A stretch of 64,000 nucleotides of DNA, taken from contig JAXLSW010000015.1 in NCBI GenBank assembly GCA_046330415.1, positions 62,001-126,000 on the forward strand. Direction: 5' to 3'. The DNA comes from RHKX01 sp046330415 (lineage in GTDB: Bacteria > Actinomycetota > Thermoleophilia > Solirubrobacterales > 70-9). A program made the position numbers and the translations under genes. Below are positions 1-8,119 of this stretch, one piece after another (within the stretch, counting starts at the first letter, position 1; the number at the start of each line of letters is the position of its first letter). The notes beneath the pieces were generated by a model. The model did not search any database. It was not told the DNA's origin and was given only the letters and a program-made list of their open reading frames with translations.

Positions 1-1109
1 ACATCTATTCATCGCCGCTCGTCGCGATGTTCAACAACATCTCGGTGTTCTGGCACGTCGCCGGCGTCGCGGTGATCATCCTCGTGCTGATCCTCGTCCC
101 CGACGACCATCAGAGCGTCAGCTTCGTCTTCGGCGAGCGGATCAACAACTCCGGCTTCTTCGACGGCGCCATCAGCGGCGGCAGCTTCTGGTTCTACATC
201 CTCCCGCTGGGCTTCCTGCTGACGATGTACACGCAGACCGGCTACGACGCCTCCGCCCACGTCTCCGAGGAGACCAAGGGCGCGGCGATGGGCGCAGCGA
301 AGGGCGTCTGGCGGTCCGTGTTCTGGGCCGGGACCATCGGCTGGCTGGTGCTGCTCGCCATCACGTTCGCGGCGACCAACACCGACTTCATCAACGACCC
401 CGCCAACGGCTTCGGGCTCGGCTCGTCGCTGGCGATCTTCAACAGCGCGCTCGATCCCTGGGCGGCCAAGCTGGTAATCCTGATCGCGACGATCGGGCAG
501 CTGTTCTGCGGCATGGCGTGCCTGACCAGCGCCTCGCGCATGTGTTACGCGTTCTCGCGCGATCGCGCCGTTCCCGGGCATCGGATCTGGACCCGCCTCA
601 ACCACCACCGCGTGCCGGCGTTCTCGGTGATCTTCATGGCGGTCTGCGCCCTGATCGTCACGCTCCCCGCGCTCGAAGGCGACGAGAACAACTTCACCTA
701 CGCGTTCGCGGCGGTCGTCTCGATCACGGTGATCGGCCTCTACATCGCCTACGTGATCCCGACGTTCCTGCGCTGGCGCAAGGGCGACTCGTTCGTGCCG
801 GGGCCGTGGACGCTCGGTCGCCACTACAAGTGGATCAACCCGGCAGCGGTCGTCTGGGTGATCATCTGCGTGATCATCTTCAGCCTCCCGCAGTCGCCGA
901 TCGGCACCCCGGGAACCCAGGCAGGCGACGATCCCGCCAACGCGTTCGACTGGAAGTACGTCAACTACGCGCCGATCGCCGTGGCGGTCGTGATTCTCGC
1001 CGTCGGCGCCTGGTGGCTGATCAGCGCTCGGCACAAGTTCGAGGGCCCGATCCGCCAGGTGGCAACCGACGACACCGGACGCGTCATCGAGGGCCAGGAG
1101 GCCGATTGA
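1..1109 (+). CDS. APC-superfamily amino acid/amine permease (5' truncated by window edge)
   Basis: The frame is open from the first bases of the window, so the gene starts upstream; the ATG at 27 is probably internal. The visible ~368 residues are strongly hydrophobic, with about eight membrane segments and a basic C-terminal tail. A polar stretch (residues ~75-95 from ATG 27) resembles the cytoplasmic loops of APC permeases. It lies 67 bp upstream of a GS-like gene, PuuD and an aldehyde dehydrogenase, so import of a polyamine, ethanolamine or related amine is the likely role. The substrate is inferred from context only. Confidence 0.85.
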   Translation, partial: IYSSPLVAMFNNISVFWHVAGVAVIILVLILVPDDHQSVSFVFGERINNSGFFDGAISGGSFWFYILPLGFLLTMYTQTGYDASAHVSEETKGAAMGAAKGVWRSVFWAGTIGWLVLLAITFAATNTDFINDPANGFGLGSSLAIFNSALDPWAAKLVILIATIGQLFCGMACLTSASRMCYAFSRDRAVPGHRIWTRLNHHRVPAFSVIFMAVCALIVTLPALEGDENNFTYAFAAVVSITVIGLYIAYVIPTFLRWRKGDSFVPGPWTLGRHYKWINPAAVVWVIICVIIFSLPQSPIGTPGTQAGDDPANAFDWKYVNYAPIAVAVVILAVGAWWLISARHKFEGPIRQVATDDTGRVIEGQEAD

Positions 1110-1136
1110 CATTGACCGGGCCGCGGGGCTCCACCG

Positions 1137-1160
1137 CCGGGCGGCCGACGGGCCGCCCGG
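1137..1160 (+). terminator. GC-rich hairpin between permease and GS-like gene
   Basis: A perfect 10-bp stem (1137-1146 with 1151-1160) closes a 4-nt loop, 27 nt after the permease stop and directly upstream of the -10-like box of the next gene. There is no clear U tract. It may be an intrinsic terminator or attenuator that uncouples the ligase from the permease. Confidence 0.4.
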
Positions 1161-1161
1161 T

Positions 1162-1167
1162 TAGCCT
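1162..1167 (+). promoter_or_regulatory. -10-like box TAGCCT, probable leaderless promoter
   Basis: TAGCCT ends 9 nt before the GTG at 1177 and no Shine-Dalgarno lies between, the arrangement expected for a leaderless mRNA. The same hexamer recurs at the same spacing before 6508 and 13745. Confidence 0.45.
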
Positions 1168-1176
1168 GGTTACCTC

Positions 1177-2517
1177 GTGACCATCGAGGAGCTGAAGAGG
1201 GCGGTTGCCGAGGGCACGGTCGACACCGTGCTCCTCGCGATCGCCGACATGGAGGGGCGCCTGCAGGGCAAGCGCCTGACCGCCTCGCACTTCCTCGGCG
1301 ACGTGATGGACCACGGGGCGGAGGGATGCAACTACCTGCTCGCCGTCGACGTCGACATGGAGACCGTCGAGGGCTACGAGATGGCGTCGTGGTCGCGCGG
1401 CTACGGGGACTTCCAGATGAAGCCCGACATGGCGACGCTGCGGCCGGTTCCGTGGCAGCCGGGCACGGTGATGGTCATCGCCGACCTGCAGTGGGAGGAC
1501 GGCCGCGAGGTCGTCGCCTCACCGCGGCAGATACTCCGCAAGCAGCTCGCTCGCCTCGCCGAGCGTGGCCTGATCGCCAATGCCGGGACGGAGCTCGAGT
1601 TCATCGTCTTCAAGACGACGTACGAGGACGCGTGGCGCTCCGGCTTCCGCGACCTCGATCCGGCGAATCTCTACAACGTCGACTACTCGCTGCTGGGGAC
1701 CGCGCGCGTCGAGCCGCTGATCCGCCGGATCCGCAACGAGATGGCCTCCGCCGGGCTCACGGTCGAGAACTCCAAGGGAGAGTGCAACCTCGGCCAGCAC
1801 GAGATCAACTTCCGCTACGGCGAGGCGCTCAAGACCGCCGATGAGCACGCCATCTACAAGAACGGCGCCAAGGAGATCGCCGCGCAGGAGGAGCACTCGA
1901 TCACGTTCATGGCGAAGTTCAACGAGCGCGAGGGCAACTCCTGTCACATCCACTGCTCGCTAGCTCACTCCGAGGGAGAGAACGAGGGCCGCAACGCTTT
2001 CGGTCTGGACCGGCAGCTCTTCGAGCGCTTCCTCGCCGGCCAGCTCGCCTGCCTTCGCGAGATGACGCTGATGTACGCGCCTTACGCCAACTCCTACAAG
2101 CGCTTCGTTCCCGGATCCTTCGCCCCGACCGCGGTTGCGTGGGGCGAGGACAACCGCACCTGCTCGCTGCGGGTCGTCGGCCACGGCGAGGCGCTGCGCC
2201 TCGAGAACCGCCTGCCCGGCGCCGACGTCAACCCGTATCTCGCGCTGAGCGCGATGATCGCCGCCGGCCTCCACGGCATCGACGCCGAGCTTCCCCTCGA
2301 GCCGGCCTTCGAGGGCAACGCCTACGAGTCGGGAGCGCCGCGCGTGCCGACGAACCTCTACGAGGCGCGCGATCTCTTCTCGGCCAGCGAGGTCGCCCGA
2401 GAGGCCTTCGGCGAGGAGGTGGTCGATCACTACCTGAACCGCGCCCGGATCGAGATCGAGGCCACCGAGGCCACGGTGACCGATTTCGACAAGTACCGCG
2501 GCTTCGAACGACTTTGA
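1177..2517 (+). CDS. glutamine synthetase-like gamma-glutamyl-amine ligase (PuuA/GlnA4 type)
   Basis: 446 residues with the GS fold signatures: N-terminal beta-grasp part to ~residue 100, GTELEF metal-binding strand (~147), NSCHIHCSL (~254) and the WGEDNRTCSLRVVG nucleotide-site region (~330). It lacks the C-terminal adenylylation Tyr context of housekeeping GlnA. Proteins like this ATP-dependently couple glutamate to an amine such as putrescine or ethanolamine. The order ligase, class I amidotransferase, aldehyde dehydrogenase, SDR matches the mycobacterial glnA4-Rv2859c-aldC-Rv2857c block. Role inferred: first step of polyamine or ethanolamine use. The GTG start is set by the upstream TAGCCT box. 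Confidence 0.88.
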   Translation: MTIEELKRAVAEGTVDTVLLAIADMEGRLQGKRLTASHFLGDVMDHGAEGCNYLLAVDVDMETVEGYEMASWSRGYGDFQMKPDMATLRPVPWQPGTVMVIADLQWEDGREVVASPRQILRKQLARLAERGLIANAGTELEFIVFKTTYEDAWRSGFRDLDPANLYNVDYSLLGTARVEPLIRRIRNEMASAGLTVENSKGECNLGQHEINFRYGEALKTADEHAIYKNGAKEIAAQEEHSITFMAKFNEREGNSCHIHCSLAHSEGENEGRNAFGLDRQLFERFLAGQLACLREMTLMYAPYANSYKRFVPGSFAPTAVAWGEDNRTCSLRVVGHGEALRLENRLPGADVNPYLALSAMIAAGLHGIDAELPLEPAFEGNAYESGAPRVPTNLYEARDLFSASEVAREAFGEEVVDHYLNRARIEIEATEATVTDFDKYRGFERL

Positions 2518-2557
2518 CGGGCCGGGAGACCGACGGGCGACGTCCTCCTCAAGGTCG

Positions 2558-3310
2558 ATGAGGCCGGTCGTCGGCATCACCGCGGCGTTCGAGAGCGCCC
2601 GCTGGGCAGTCTGGGAGGACATCGAGGTCAACATCTCCCAGCGCACCTACTCCGATCGCGTCGACGAGGCGGGTGGGGTGCCGCTGCTGCTGCCGGCGAG
2701 CGCGACCGGAACCGCGGAGCCGAAGGCGATCCTCGATCGCATCGATGCGCTGCTGCTCAGCGGTGGCGCCGACCTCGACCCGGCGAGCTACGGCGCCGCC
2801 GCTGATCCGCGCACGACGAACACCCGTCGCGCCCGCGACGACTTCGAGGTGTCGCTGTGCCGAGCTGCACTCGACCGCGGGATGCCCGTGCTCGGTATCT
2901 GCCGCGGCTTCGAGATCATCAACGTCGCCCGCGGAGGCGACCTCGTGCAGCACCTCGACGACGCCGAGATGCACGTGCACACCCCGGGGACGTTCAGCGA
3001 CCACCGGGTGCGGCTCGAGCCGGGCTCGCTCGCCGCCACCGCCGCGGGGGAGACCGACATCGCCGTGCGATCCCATCACCATCAGGGCATCGGACGGCTC
3101 GGTGAGGGGCTCGTCGCGACCGGATGGGCGCATCCCGGCGGGGTCGTCGAGTCGATCGAGATGCCCCGAGCGCCTGGGGAGCCGGGGGAGCCGGGAGCGC
3201 CGGGATGGGTGCTCGGCATCCTCTGGCACACGGAGGAGGAGGCCTCGAGCCGGGTGATGGCGGCGTTCTGCGCGGCCGCCGCAACTTCAACGAAGGAGGT
3301 GGGCGTGTGA
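2558..3310 (+). CDS. gamma-glutamyl-GABA hydrolase-like class I glutamine amidotransferase (PuuD-like)
   Basis: 250 residues of the peptidase C26 family. The nucleophile is Cys115 in the elbow GICRG; His223 and Glu225 in LWHTEE complete the triad; SGGADLDP (~68) is the conserved early motif. The enzyme would release glutamate from a gamma-glutamylated acid made by the neighbouring ligase and dehydrogenase. It begins 40 bp after the GS-like gene and its stop overlaps the start of the aldehyde dehydrogenase, so the three are probably one operon. Residues ~203-215 carry a short Gly/Pro/Glu-rich insert. Confidence 0.88.
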   Translation: MRPVVGITAAFESARWAVWEDIEVNISQRTYSDRVDEAGGVPLLLPASATGTAEPKAILDRIDALLLSGGADLDPASYGAAADPRTTNTRRARDDFEVSLCRAALDRGMPVLGICRGFEIINVARGGDLVQHLDDAEMHVHTPGTFSDHRVRLEPGSLAATAAGETDIAVRSHHHQGIGRLGEGLVATGWAHPGGVVESIEMPRAPGEPGEPGAPGWVLGILWHTEEEASSRVMAAFCAAAATSTKEVGV

Positions 3311-4680
3311 GCACGCTGCAGGTGATCGAACCGTCCAAGGCCGAGGTGATGGCCGACATCCCGCGGGCGGGCGCCGAGGAGGTGGACGCCGCCGTCGCCA
3401 GGGCGAAGGCCGCCTTCCCGGATTGGCGCGCCGTCTCACCGGGCGATCGCGCCGCCCTCCTGCGCCGTCTCGCCGACGGACTCGAGGAATCCCTCGAGGA
3501 CCTCGCCAGGCTCGAGGCCCGCAACGCCGGCAAGCCGATCGGCGACGCCCGCGGCGAGATGGGGATGGTCGTTGAGACCTACCGCTACTACGCGGGCGCC
3601 CCCGAGCGCCTGCTCGGGCAGACGATCCCGGTCGCCGGCGGCGTCGACATGACCTTCCGCGAGCCGCTCGGCGTCGTCGGCCTGATCGTCCCCTGGAACT
3701 TCCCGCTGGTGATCACCTCGTGGAAGTGCGCGCCCGCGCTCGCCGCCGGTAACACGATCGTGCTCAAGCCCGCCGAGCTGACCCCCCTGACCGCCCTCGA
3801 GCTCGAGCGCATCGCGCTCGAGGCGGGGATCCCCGAGGGCGTCCTGAACGTCGTCGTCGGCCCTGGGTCGGTGTGCGGCAGCCGCCTCGTCGAGCACCCC
3901 GACGTCGCCAAGGTCGCCTTCACCGGCTCGACCGAGGTCGGCCGCGGGATCGCCGCGGCCGCTGCCGGGACGATCAAGCGGGTGACGCTCGAGCTCGGCG
4001 GCAAGTCCGCCAACGTCGTGTTCGCCGACGCCGACCTCGAGGCCGCCGCGGCCGCAGCGCCCTCCGCGGTCTTCGGCAACGCGGGCCAGGACTGCTGCGC
4101 GCGCTCGCGGATCCTCGTCGAGCGTCCGGCCATGGACGAGTTCTTGGCGGCGCTCGAGCGCTCGGTCAAGGCGATTCGCGTCGGCGACCCGCTGGACGAA
4201 GCAACCGGGATGGGGCCGCTGATCTCGGCCGGCCAGCTGGAGACCGTCGGCTCCTTCGTCCCAGATGACGCTCCGATCGCGATTCGCGGCGACGCCCCCT
4301 CGGGCCCGGCCAACCCGGGCTACTGGTTCCCGCCGACGGTGCTGGCGCCGATGAGCAACGACGACCGCGCGGCCCGCGAGGAGATCTTCGGCCCTGTGGC
4401 CTGCGTGATCCCCTTCGACGGCGAGGAGGAGGGCCTGCGAATCGCCAACGACACGATCTACGGGCTCTCGGGGTCGATCTGGACCCGCGACGGCGCCAAG
4501 GCCCTGCGCGCAACCCGCGCGCTCGAGACCGGCGTCATCTCGGTCAACTCGAACTCCTCGGTGCGGGTGTCCACCCCCTTCGGCGGCTTCAAGCAGTCGG
4601 GGGTGGGGAGGGAGCTCGGCCCCGACGCCCTCGACCACTACACCGACGTCAAGAACGTCTACATCGCCACCGACGGCTGA
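3307..4680 (+). CDS. NAD(P)-dependent aldehyde dehydrogenase (AldC/PuuC-like)
   Basis: 457 residues from the GTG at 3307, which overlaps the previous stop (GTGA) and follows a strong AAGGAGG. Family signatures are present: PWNFPL, LELGGKSANVV with the general-base Glu, and GQDCC with catalytic Cys263; the EIFGPV motif is near the C-terminus. The enzyme would oxidise the aldehyde formed from a gamma-glutamyl-amine. No PuuB-type amine oxidase is in the cluster; the SDR at 6508 may do a related redox step. Confidence 0.9.
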   Translation: MSTLQVIEPSKAEVMADIPRAGAEEVDAAVARAKAAFPDWRAVSPGDRAALLRRLADGLEESLEDLARLEARNAGKPIGDARGEMGMVVETYRYYAGAPERLLGQTIPVAGGVDMTFREPLGVVGLIVPWNFPLVITSWKCAPALAAGNTIVLKPAELTPLTALELERIALEAGIPEGVLNVVVGPGSVCGSRLVEHPDVAKVAFTGSTEVGRGIAAAAAGTIKRVTLELGGKSANVVFADADLEAAAAAAPSAVFGNAGQDCCARSRILVERPAMDEFLAALERSVKAIRVGDPLDEATGMGPLISAGQLETVGSFVPDDAPIAIRGDAPSGPANPGYWFPPTVLAPMSNDDRAAREEIFGPVACVIPFDGEEEGLRIANDTIYGLSGSIWTRDGAKALRATRALETGVISVNSNSSVRVSTPFGGFKQSGVGRELGPDALDHYTDVKNVYIATDG

Positions 4681-4747
4681 GTCGAGGCTGGCCGCGCCGC
4701 CGCGCCCGCGCCTTACCTGGCGACACGGGCCAGGGCGTCGAACTCGG

Positions 4748-6107
4748 TCAGGAGGCGCGCCGCGCAGCGAGGTCAGCGAGCACGTAGGTGGCGAGGTCGT
4801 AGTCCACGGGTTCCCCCCACGAACCCGGAGCCACGGTCTGGTCATCCACTTCGCCTGGCTTCAGGCCGCCCGCCTCGACGCAACGGCGGACTGTCCCAGC
4901 GCCGGTCGGGGGTATCACCGGCAACGGGTGCCCCCGGGGCGTGCGGAACTCGAGGCCGGCCGCTGTCCGCACGATCGAGAAGCCGCCCTCGTGGACGAGG
5001 CGATGATGGTGACGGCAGAGCTGCACGAGGTTGTCCAGTGACGTCTCCCCGCCACTCGCCCAGTGCTCGATGTGGTGGGCGTCGATGAAGTGGTCCCGGT
5101 CACATCCGGGGAAACGACAGCCGCCGTCACGACTGCGCAGTGCAACGCGCGATGGACGGTGGCACCGAGCGCGTCCGACGGCCGACCGAGAGCGGTTCGC
5201 CGTCGCGTTCGATCAGGGCGACGATCGACGCGTCGCAACCAAGTCGGCGAACCGTCTCCGCGGGCAGCGTTGGTCCACCCTCGATCGTCGCCGGCGCAGC
5301 GTCCGGGGAGCGCAGCGCGTCCAGCTCGACGTGGACGACCACCTGGTTGCGCTCGCCGCCGGTCGCCGCGCCCAGGCCTCGGGAGACGGCGGATTCGGCC
5401 ATCGCGACCAGTGCGTCGGCCTTGTCGGGAGCTTCCGTGCGTTGCCCTCCGGCCGACGCCCCGTCGACCCCCTTCGCCTCTCCGCCTCGCTCGGCGGCCT
5501 CTGAGCGCCTCGCCCTCCACACCGACTCCCTGGCGATGTCGAGAGCCTTCAGGAGCAGAGCCCCCTCCTCGGCCGGCAGGTTCGCGCGGATCGAAAGGGT
5601 GCCGTCCTCCTCCCAGCGGGTTGCGACGTGCCGCTTGAAGGCGCTCGGTCCACTCGCGTCGGGATCGAGCGCACGCCTGTAGCCACTCAGGATCCGCTCC
5701 AGCTGCGCCGCCGTCGCCTCTGCGGCCAGCGTCAGGAGCTCCTCCTCCATCTCGGGCGTCGCCGCGCGGGTCAGGGCGCGGACCTTCGAGTAGCTCAGCG
5801 CGCCCCGTCGGAATTCCGAAGCTATCCGCGGAAGCTCATCCAATGCCCGCGCCACGCGAAGCTGCTCCCGCGCCGCCCGGGGCGTGATCGAGCACCGCCA
5901 AGCTAGCCACGAGGCGCAGGAGACGAACCCCGAGGCCTCGTGCGCTCCGCGGCGATCGTACTCGGCGATCAGCGCCAGCCAGCGAGCGGTCGCTGCGTTG
6001 ATGTGGGCTGCCAGCTCGCAGATCGCGGTTTCGACCTGAGGGGTGGGCAACCCGTCCAGGGAGGGCTCTTCGCCGTAGTGATCAGGTGAAGAGCCCATGA
6101 GGAACAT
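4748..6107 (-). pseudogene. DUF222/HNH endonuclease (13E12-repeat type), frameshifted
   Basis: The N-terminal part (6107 down to a stop at 5127) is a DUF222 domain. It ends in SVGRRTRSVPPSIAR and then runs out of frame. The continuation RDGGCRFPGCDRDHFIDAHH, then the HNH core to CRHHHRLVHEGGF, is read in another frame and ends at 4748. Removing one A at 5144/5145 (+ strand) restores one ~450-residue reading frame, so a single base separates this from an intact gene; recent decay or a sequencing error are both possible. The gene is antisense to the catabolic cluster and splits it. DUF222-HNH proteins are predicted nucleases, commonly multicopy in actinobacteria. The start ATG lies inside a LexA-type box. 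Confidence 0.85.
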
Positions 6108-6113
6108 ATGTTC
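6102..6113 (-). promoter_or_regulatory. LexA-type SOS box GAACATATGTTC
   Basis: A perfect 12-bp palindrome fitting GAACNNNNGTTC. It sits between a -10-like TAGTCT (6115-6120, minus strand) and includes the ATG of the DUF222-HNH gene, so LexA bound here would block initiation. A second box of the same form, GAACATCCGTTC, precedes uvrA at 58684. Mycobacterial 13E12-family genes are known to carry SOS boxes. Confidence 0.75.
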
Positions 6114-6114
6114 G

Positions 6115-6120
6115 AGACTA
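6115..6120 (-). promoter_or_regulatory. -10-like TAGTCT of the DUF222-HNH gene
   Basis: Read on the minus strand, TAGTCT ends 7 nt before the ATG at 6107 with the SOS palindrome in between; this supports that start and a leaderless, LexA-controlled transcript. Confidence 0.45.
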
Positions 6121-6225
6121 CGCCTGCGGCCGGACGGAAAAGTGTGTCAACGGAGGCGTTTCCGCCGCCGATCAGGGCTCCGACCCGAGGCCCCGGGCGC
6201 ACGCGACACCAGAACTTGATGTCGC

Positions 6226-6242
6226 GGTTCCGCGGAGACATC
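6226..6242 (+). repeat. 17-bp direct repeat, copy 1 (second copy 6398-6414)
   Basis: GGTTCCGCGGAGACATC occurs here and again at 6398-6414 in the 400-bp gap before the SDR gene. Copy 1 is also the right half of an imperfect palindrome, with GATGTC at 6218-6223 matching GACATC at 6237-6242. Related GGTTCCGCGGAGCC lies at 63103-63116. Confidence 0.5.
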
Positions 6243-6306
6243 ATGCGGCGCGACCAGCCGCGCAAAGCATCCGCCATCCCTTCTGGCCCACGCTGGTCGC
6301 GGTAAA

Positions 6307-6335
6307 GGGGTCGGTTGGGGTCGGGGGGTCGGGGG
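6307..6335 (+). other. G-quadruplex-capable G-rich tract
   Basis: Four runs of four or more G (6307-6310, 6317-6320, 6323-6328, 6331-6335) with 2-6 nt loops fit the G4 pattern. GGTCG-like units continue to ~6363. I see no credible gene in 6108-6507 otherwise. Confidence 0.4.
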
Positions 6336-6492
6336 TCGGAGGTCGGCGTCGGGGACCGGGGGTCACACATCCGTCACGAACTACCCCGTCAGAGGGAGGT
6401 TCCGCGGAGACATCCGGAGCCGGACGCGGCGCTCGGGTGGTCTGCCTGTCGCTTTCGCCCACGGCCACCTTCGCTGCCCGCGGTCCAACCGA

Positions 6493-6498
6493 TAGCCT
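6493..6498 (+). promoter_or_regulatory. -10-like TAGCCT upstream of the SDR gene
   Basis: TAGCCT ends 9 nt before the ATG at 6508; no Shine-Dalgarno is visible, so the mRNA is probably leaderless. Confidence 0.45.
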
Positions 6499-6507
6499 CG
6501 CGCCACC

Positions 6508-7287
6508 ATGAGCTCGAGCAGTGACAGCCGCGGACGACTTCAGGACAAGGTCTGCGTCATCACCGGCGCGGCGAGCGGGATCGGCGCCGAGACGGCGCGG
6601 CTGTTCGGTGAGGAGGGCGCCACGGTCGTCGGCGTCGACCTCAGCCCTGACGCGGTCGGCGACCTCGCGCTCGAGGTCGACGTCACCGACGAGGAGCAGG
6701 TCGAGGCGATGTACCAGCGCGTCGCCGACGAGTACGGCCGCGTCGACGTCCTCTTCAACAACGCCGGCATCAACCCGCCCGACGACCAATCGGTCCTCGA
6801 CACCGAGCTCGAGTGGTTCGAGCGCGTCCAGCGGGTCAACCTGACCAGTGTCTTCCTCTGCTGCAAGCACGGCATCCCGCACCTGCTCGCCAACGACCCG
6901 CCCGGCGGCTCCGTGATCAACACCGCCTCGTTCGTCGCGGTCATGGGCGCGGCGGTCTCCCAGGTCTCATACACGGCCTCGAAGGGCGCGGTGCTGTCGA
7001 TGTCGCGTGAGCTCGGCGTCGAGTTCGCGCGCCGAGGTGTGCGCGTCAACGCACTCTGCCCGGGTCCGGTCGACACGCCGCTCTTGCAGGACCTCTTCGC
7101 CTCCGACCCGGGGAAGGCCGCTCGCCGACTCGTCCACCTGCCGCTGGGCCGCTTCGCCGAGGCGCGGGAGATCGCCCAGGGCGCCCTCTTCCTCGCCAGC
7201 GACGACAGCTCCTACGTGACGGCCTCGACCTTCCTCGTCGACGGCGGCCTCTCCGGCGCCTACCTGACCCCGGAGACCGGCGAGTAG
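6508..7287 (+). CDS. short-chain dehydrogenase/reductase (classical SDR)
   Basis: 259 residues. The NAD(P) motif TGAASGIG is at ~20-27, NNAG at ~88-91, the catalytic Ser in NTAS and the YTASK active site at ~156-160; the C-terminus DGGLSGAY is usual for FabG-like SDRs. Asp at the end of beta-2 (VVGVDLS) suggests NAD(H) preference. It corresponds in position to the SDR (Rv2857c type) ending the mycobacterial glnA4 block, so a role in the same amine catabolism is likely, although here it has its own promoter-like box after the inserted DUF222 gene. The exact substrate is unknown. Confidence 0.88.
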   Translation: MSSSSDSRGRLQDKVCVITGAASGIGAETARLFGEEGATVVGVDLSPDAVGDLALEVDVTDEEQVEAMYQRVADEYGRVDVLFNNAGINPPDDQSVLDTELEWFERVQRVNLTSVFLCCKHGIPHLLANDPPGGSVINTASFVAVMGAAVSQVSYTASKGAVLSMSRELGVEFARRGVRVNALCPGPVDTPLLQDLFASDPGKAARRLVHLPLGRFAEAREIAQGALFLASDDSSYVTASTFLVDGGLSGAYLTPETGE

Positions 7288-7331
7288 CTCCCGCCCCGCT
7301 CGCGCCGCCCGGCCAGCCCAAGACGCCCGAG

Positions 7332-8006
7332 CTAGTCCCGCCGCGGCGGGCGCCAGCAGCTGAGGACGTCGACCATCTGCTCCCACTCGAGCGCAGGCCG
7401 TTCGCATTCTCCGTTCGTGCGCATCCCGATCAGCAGCAGCTCGAGGTAGCGTCGCCACAGATCCGGCTCGACCGTCGCCGAGGCGTCGGCGATCCCACCG
7501 AGCATGATCTGGATCATGGGCAGGTCCGGGGGGGCGAAATCGCTGCGCAGATCTCCCGAAGCCTTCGCCCGCTCGATCAGCTCACTGCCGATCGGGCGCA
7601 TGCGCTCACGGATCTCGCCGATCTTCGCCTTGCCCTCGCCGGAGCCGAGAAGGATCTCCTTGAGGCCGCGGTCTGATGACTGCAACTCGGTCGAGCGTTC
7701 GATGAACGCGACGAGGCCGTCCCACGGATCTTCGATCGCGAGGCACTCCTCTCCGAGCTCCACCATCTGATCGATGCGCTCGTCGAAGAGCGCCTCGATC
7801 AACTCCGAGCGCGAGCTGAAGCGGCGGTAGGCGGTGCCGACGCCGACTCCGGCGCGCTTGGCGATGTCGTCGAGGGAGACGTGAAGGCCGCGCTCGGCGA
7901 ACAGCTCCTTGGCGGCATCGAGGAGGAGCTGGCGATTGCGCTCAGCATCCGCTCGGAGCTGTCGTTTCGGCTTCGTCGGCTTCGTCTGCGTCGTCTGCGT
8001 GGACAT
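7332..8006 (-). CDS. TetR-family transcriptional repressor
   Basis: 224 residues. Residues ~22-70 form the TetR helix-turn-helix (LLDAAKELFAERG, then DDIAKRAGVGVGTAYRRF); the rest is a helical ligand-binding domain resembling the TetR_C SACE_7040 group. The first ~20 residues are a Thr/Lys-rich tail. It is divergent from an MFS exporter with 113 bp between starts, the classic layout for a drug-responsive repressor of an efflux pump. A minus-strand TAAGCT (8016-8021) ends 9 nt before its ATG. Confidence 0.88.
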   Translation of the reverse strand: MSTQTTQTKPTKPKRQLRADAERNRQLLLDAAKELFAERGLHVSLDDIAKRAGVGVGTAYRRFSSRSELIEALFDERIDQMVELGEECLAIEDPWDGLVAFIERSTELQSSDRGLKEILLGSGEGKAKIGEIRERMRPIGSELIERAKASGDLRSDFAPPDLPMIQIMLGGIADASATVEPDLWRRYLELLLIGMRTNGECERPALEWEQMVDVLSCWRPPRRD

Positions 8007-8119
8007 GGGTCACAGAGCTTACAAAACGGAGGAGCATTCTCCACTTCTTTGCTACGGTGGCCTTCCTAAGTTGAGAACCAACCTCCGCTTATCCGTCTTA
8101 CAAGGAGCCCCCGAACCGA
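8007..8119. promoter_or_regulatory. divergent promoter/operator region of tetR and the efflux gene
   Basis: The 113-bp gap contains a GGAG-N4-CTCC inverted repeat (near 8030-8043), two CTTACAA direct repeats (near 8018 and 8097), and an AAGGAG 13-14 nt before the MFS start. These are candidate TetR operator elements; which one is used cannot be told from sequence. Confidence 0.4.

Noticed and set aside
5127..6107. Treating the DUF222 part as a complete gene
   Set aside because: It stops just before the HNH core, which continues in the next frame within a few bases; one pseudogene or error-bearing gene explains both parts.
6108..6305. 65-codon plus-strand frame starting inside the SOS palindrome
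   Set aside because: The ATG exists only because the palindrome CATATG reads the same on both strands; the product is Arg/Pro-rich without features.
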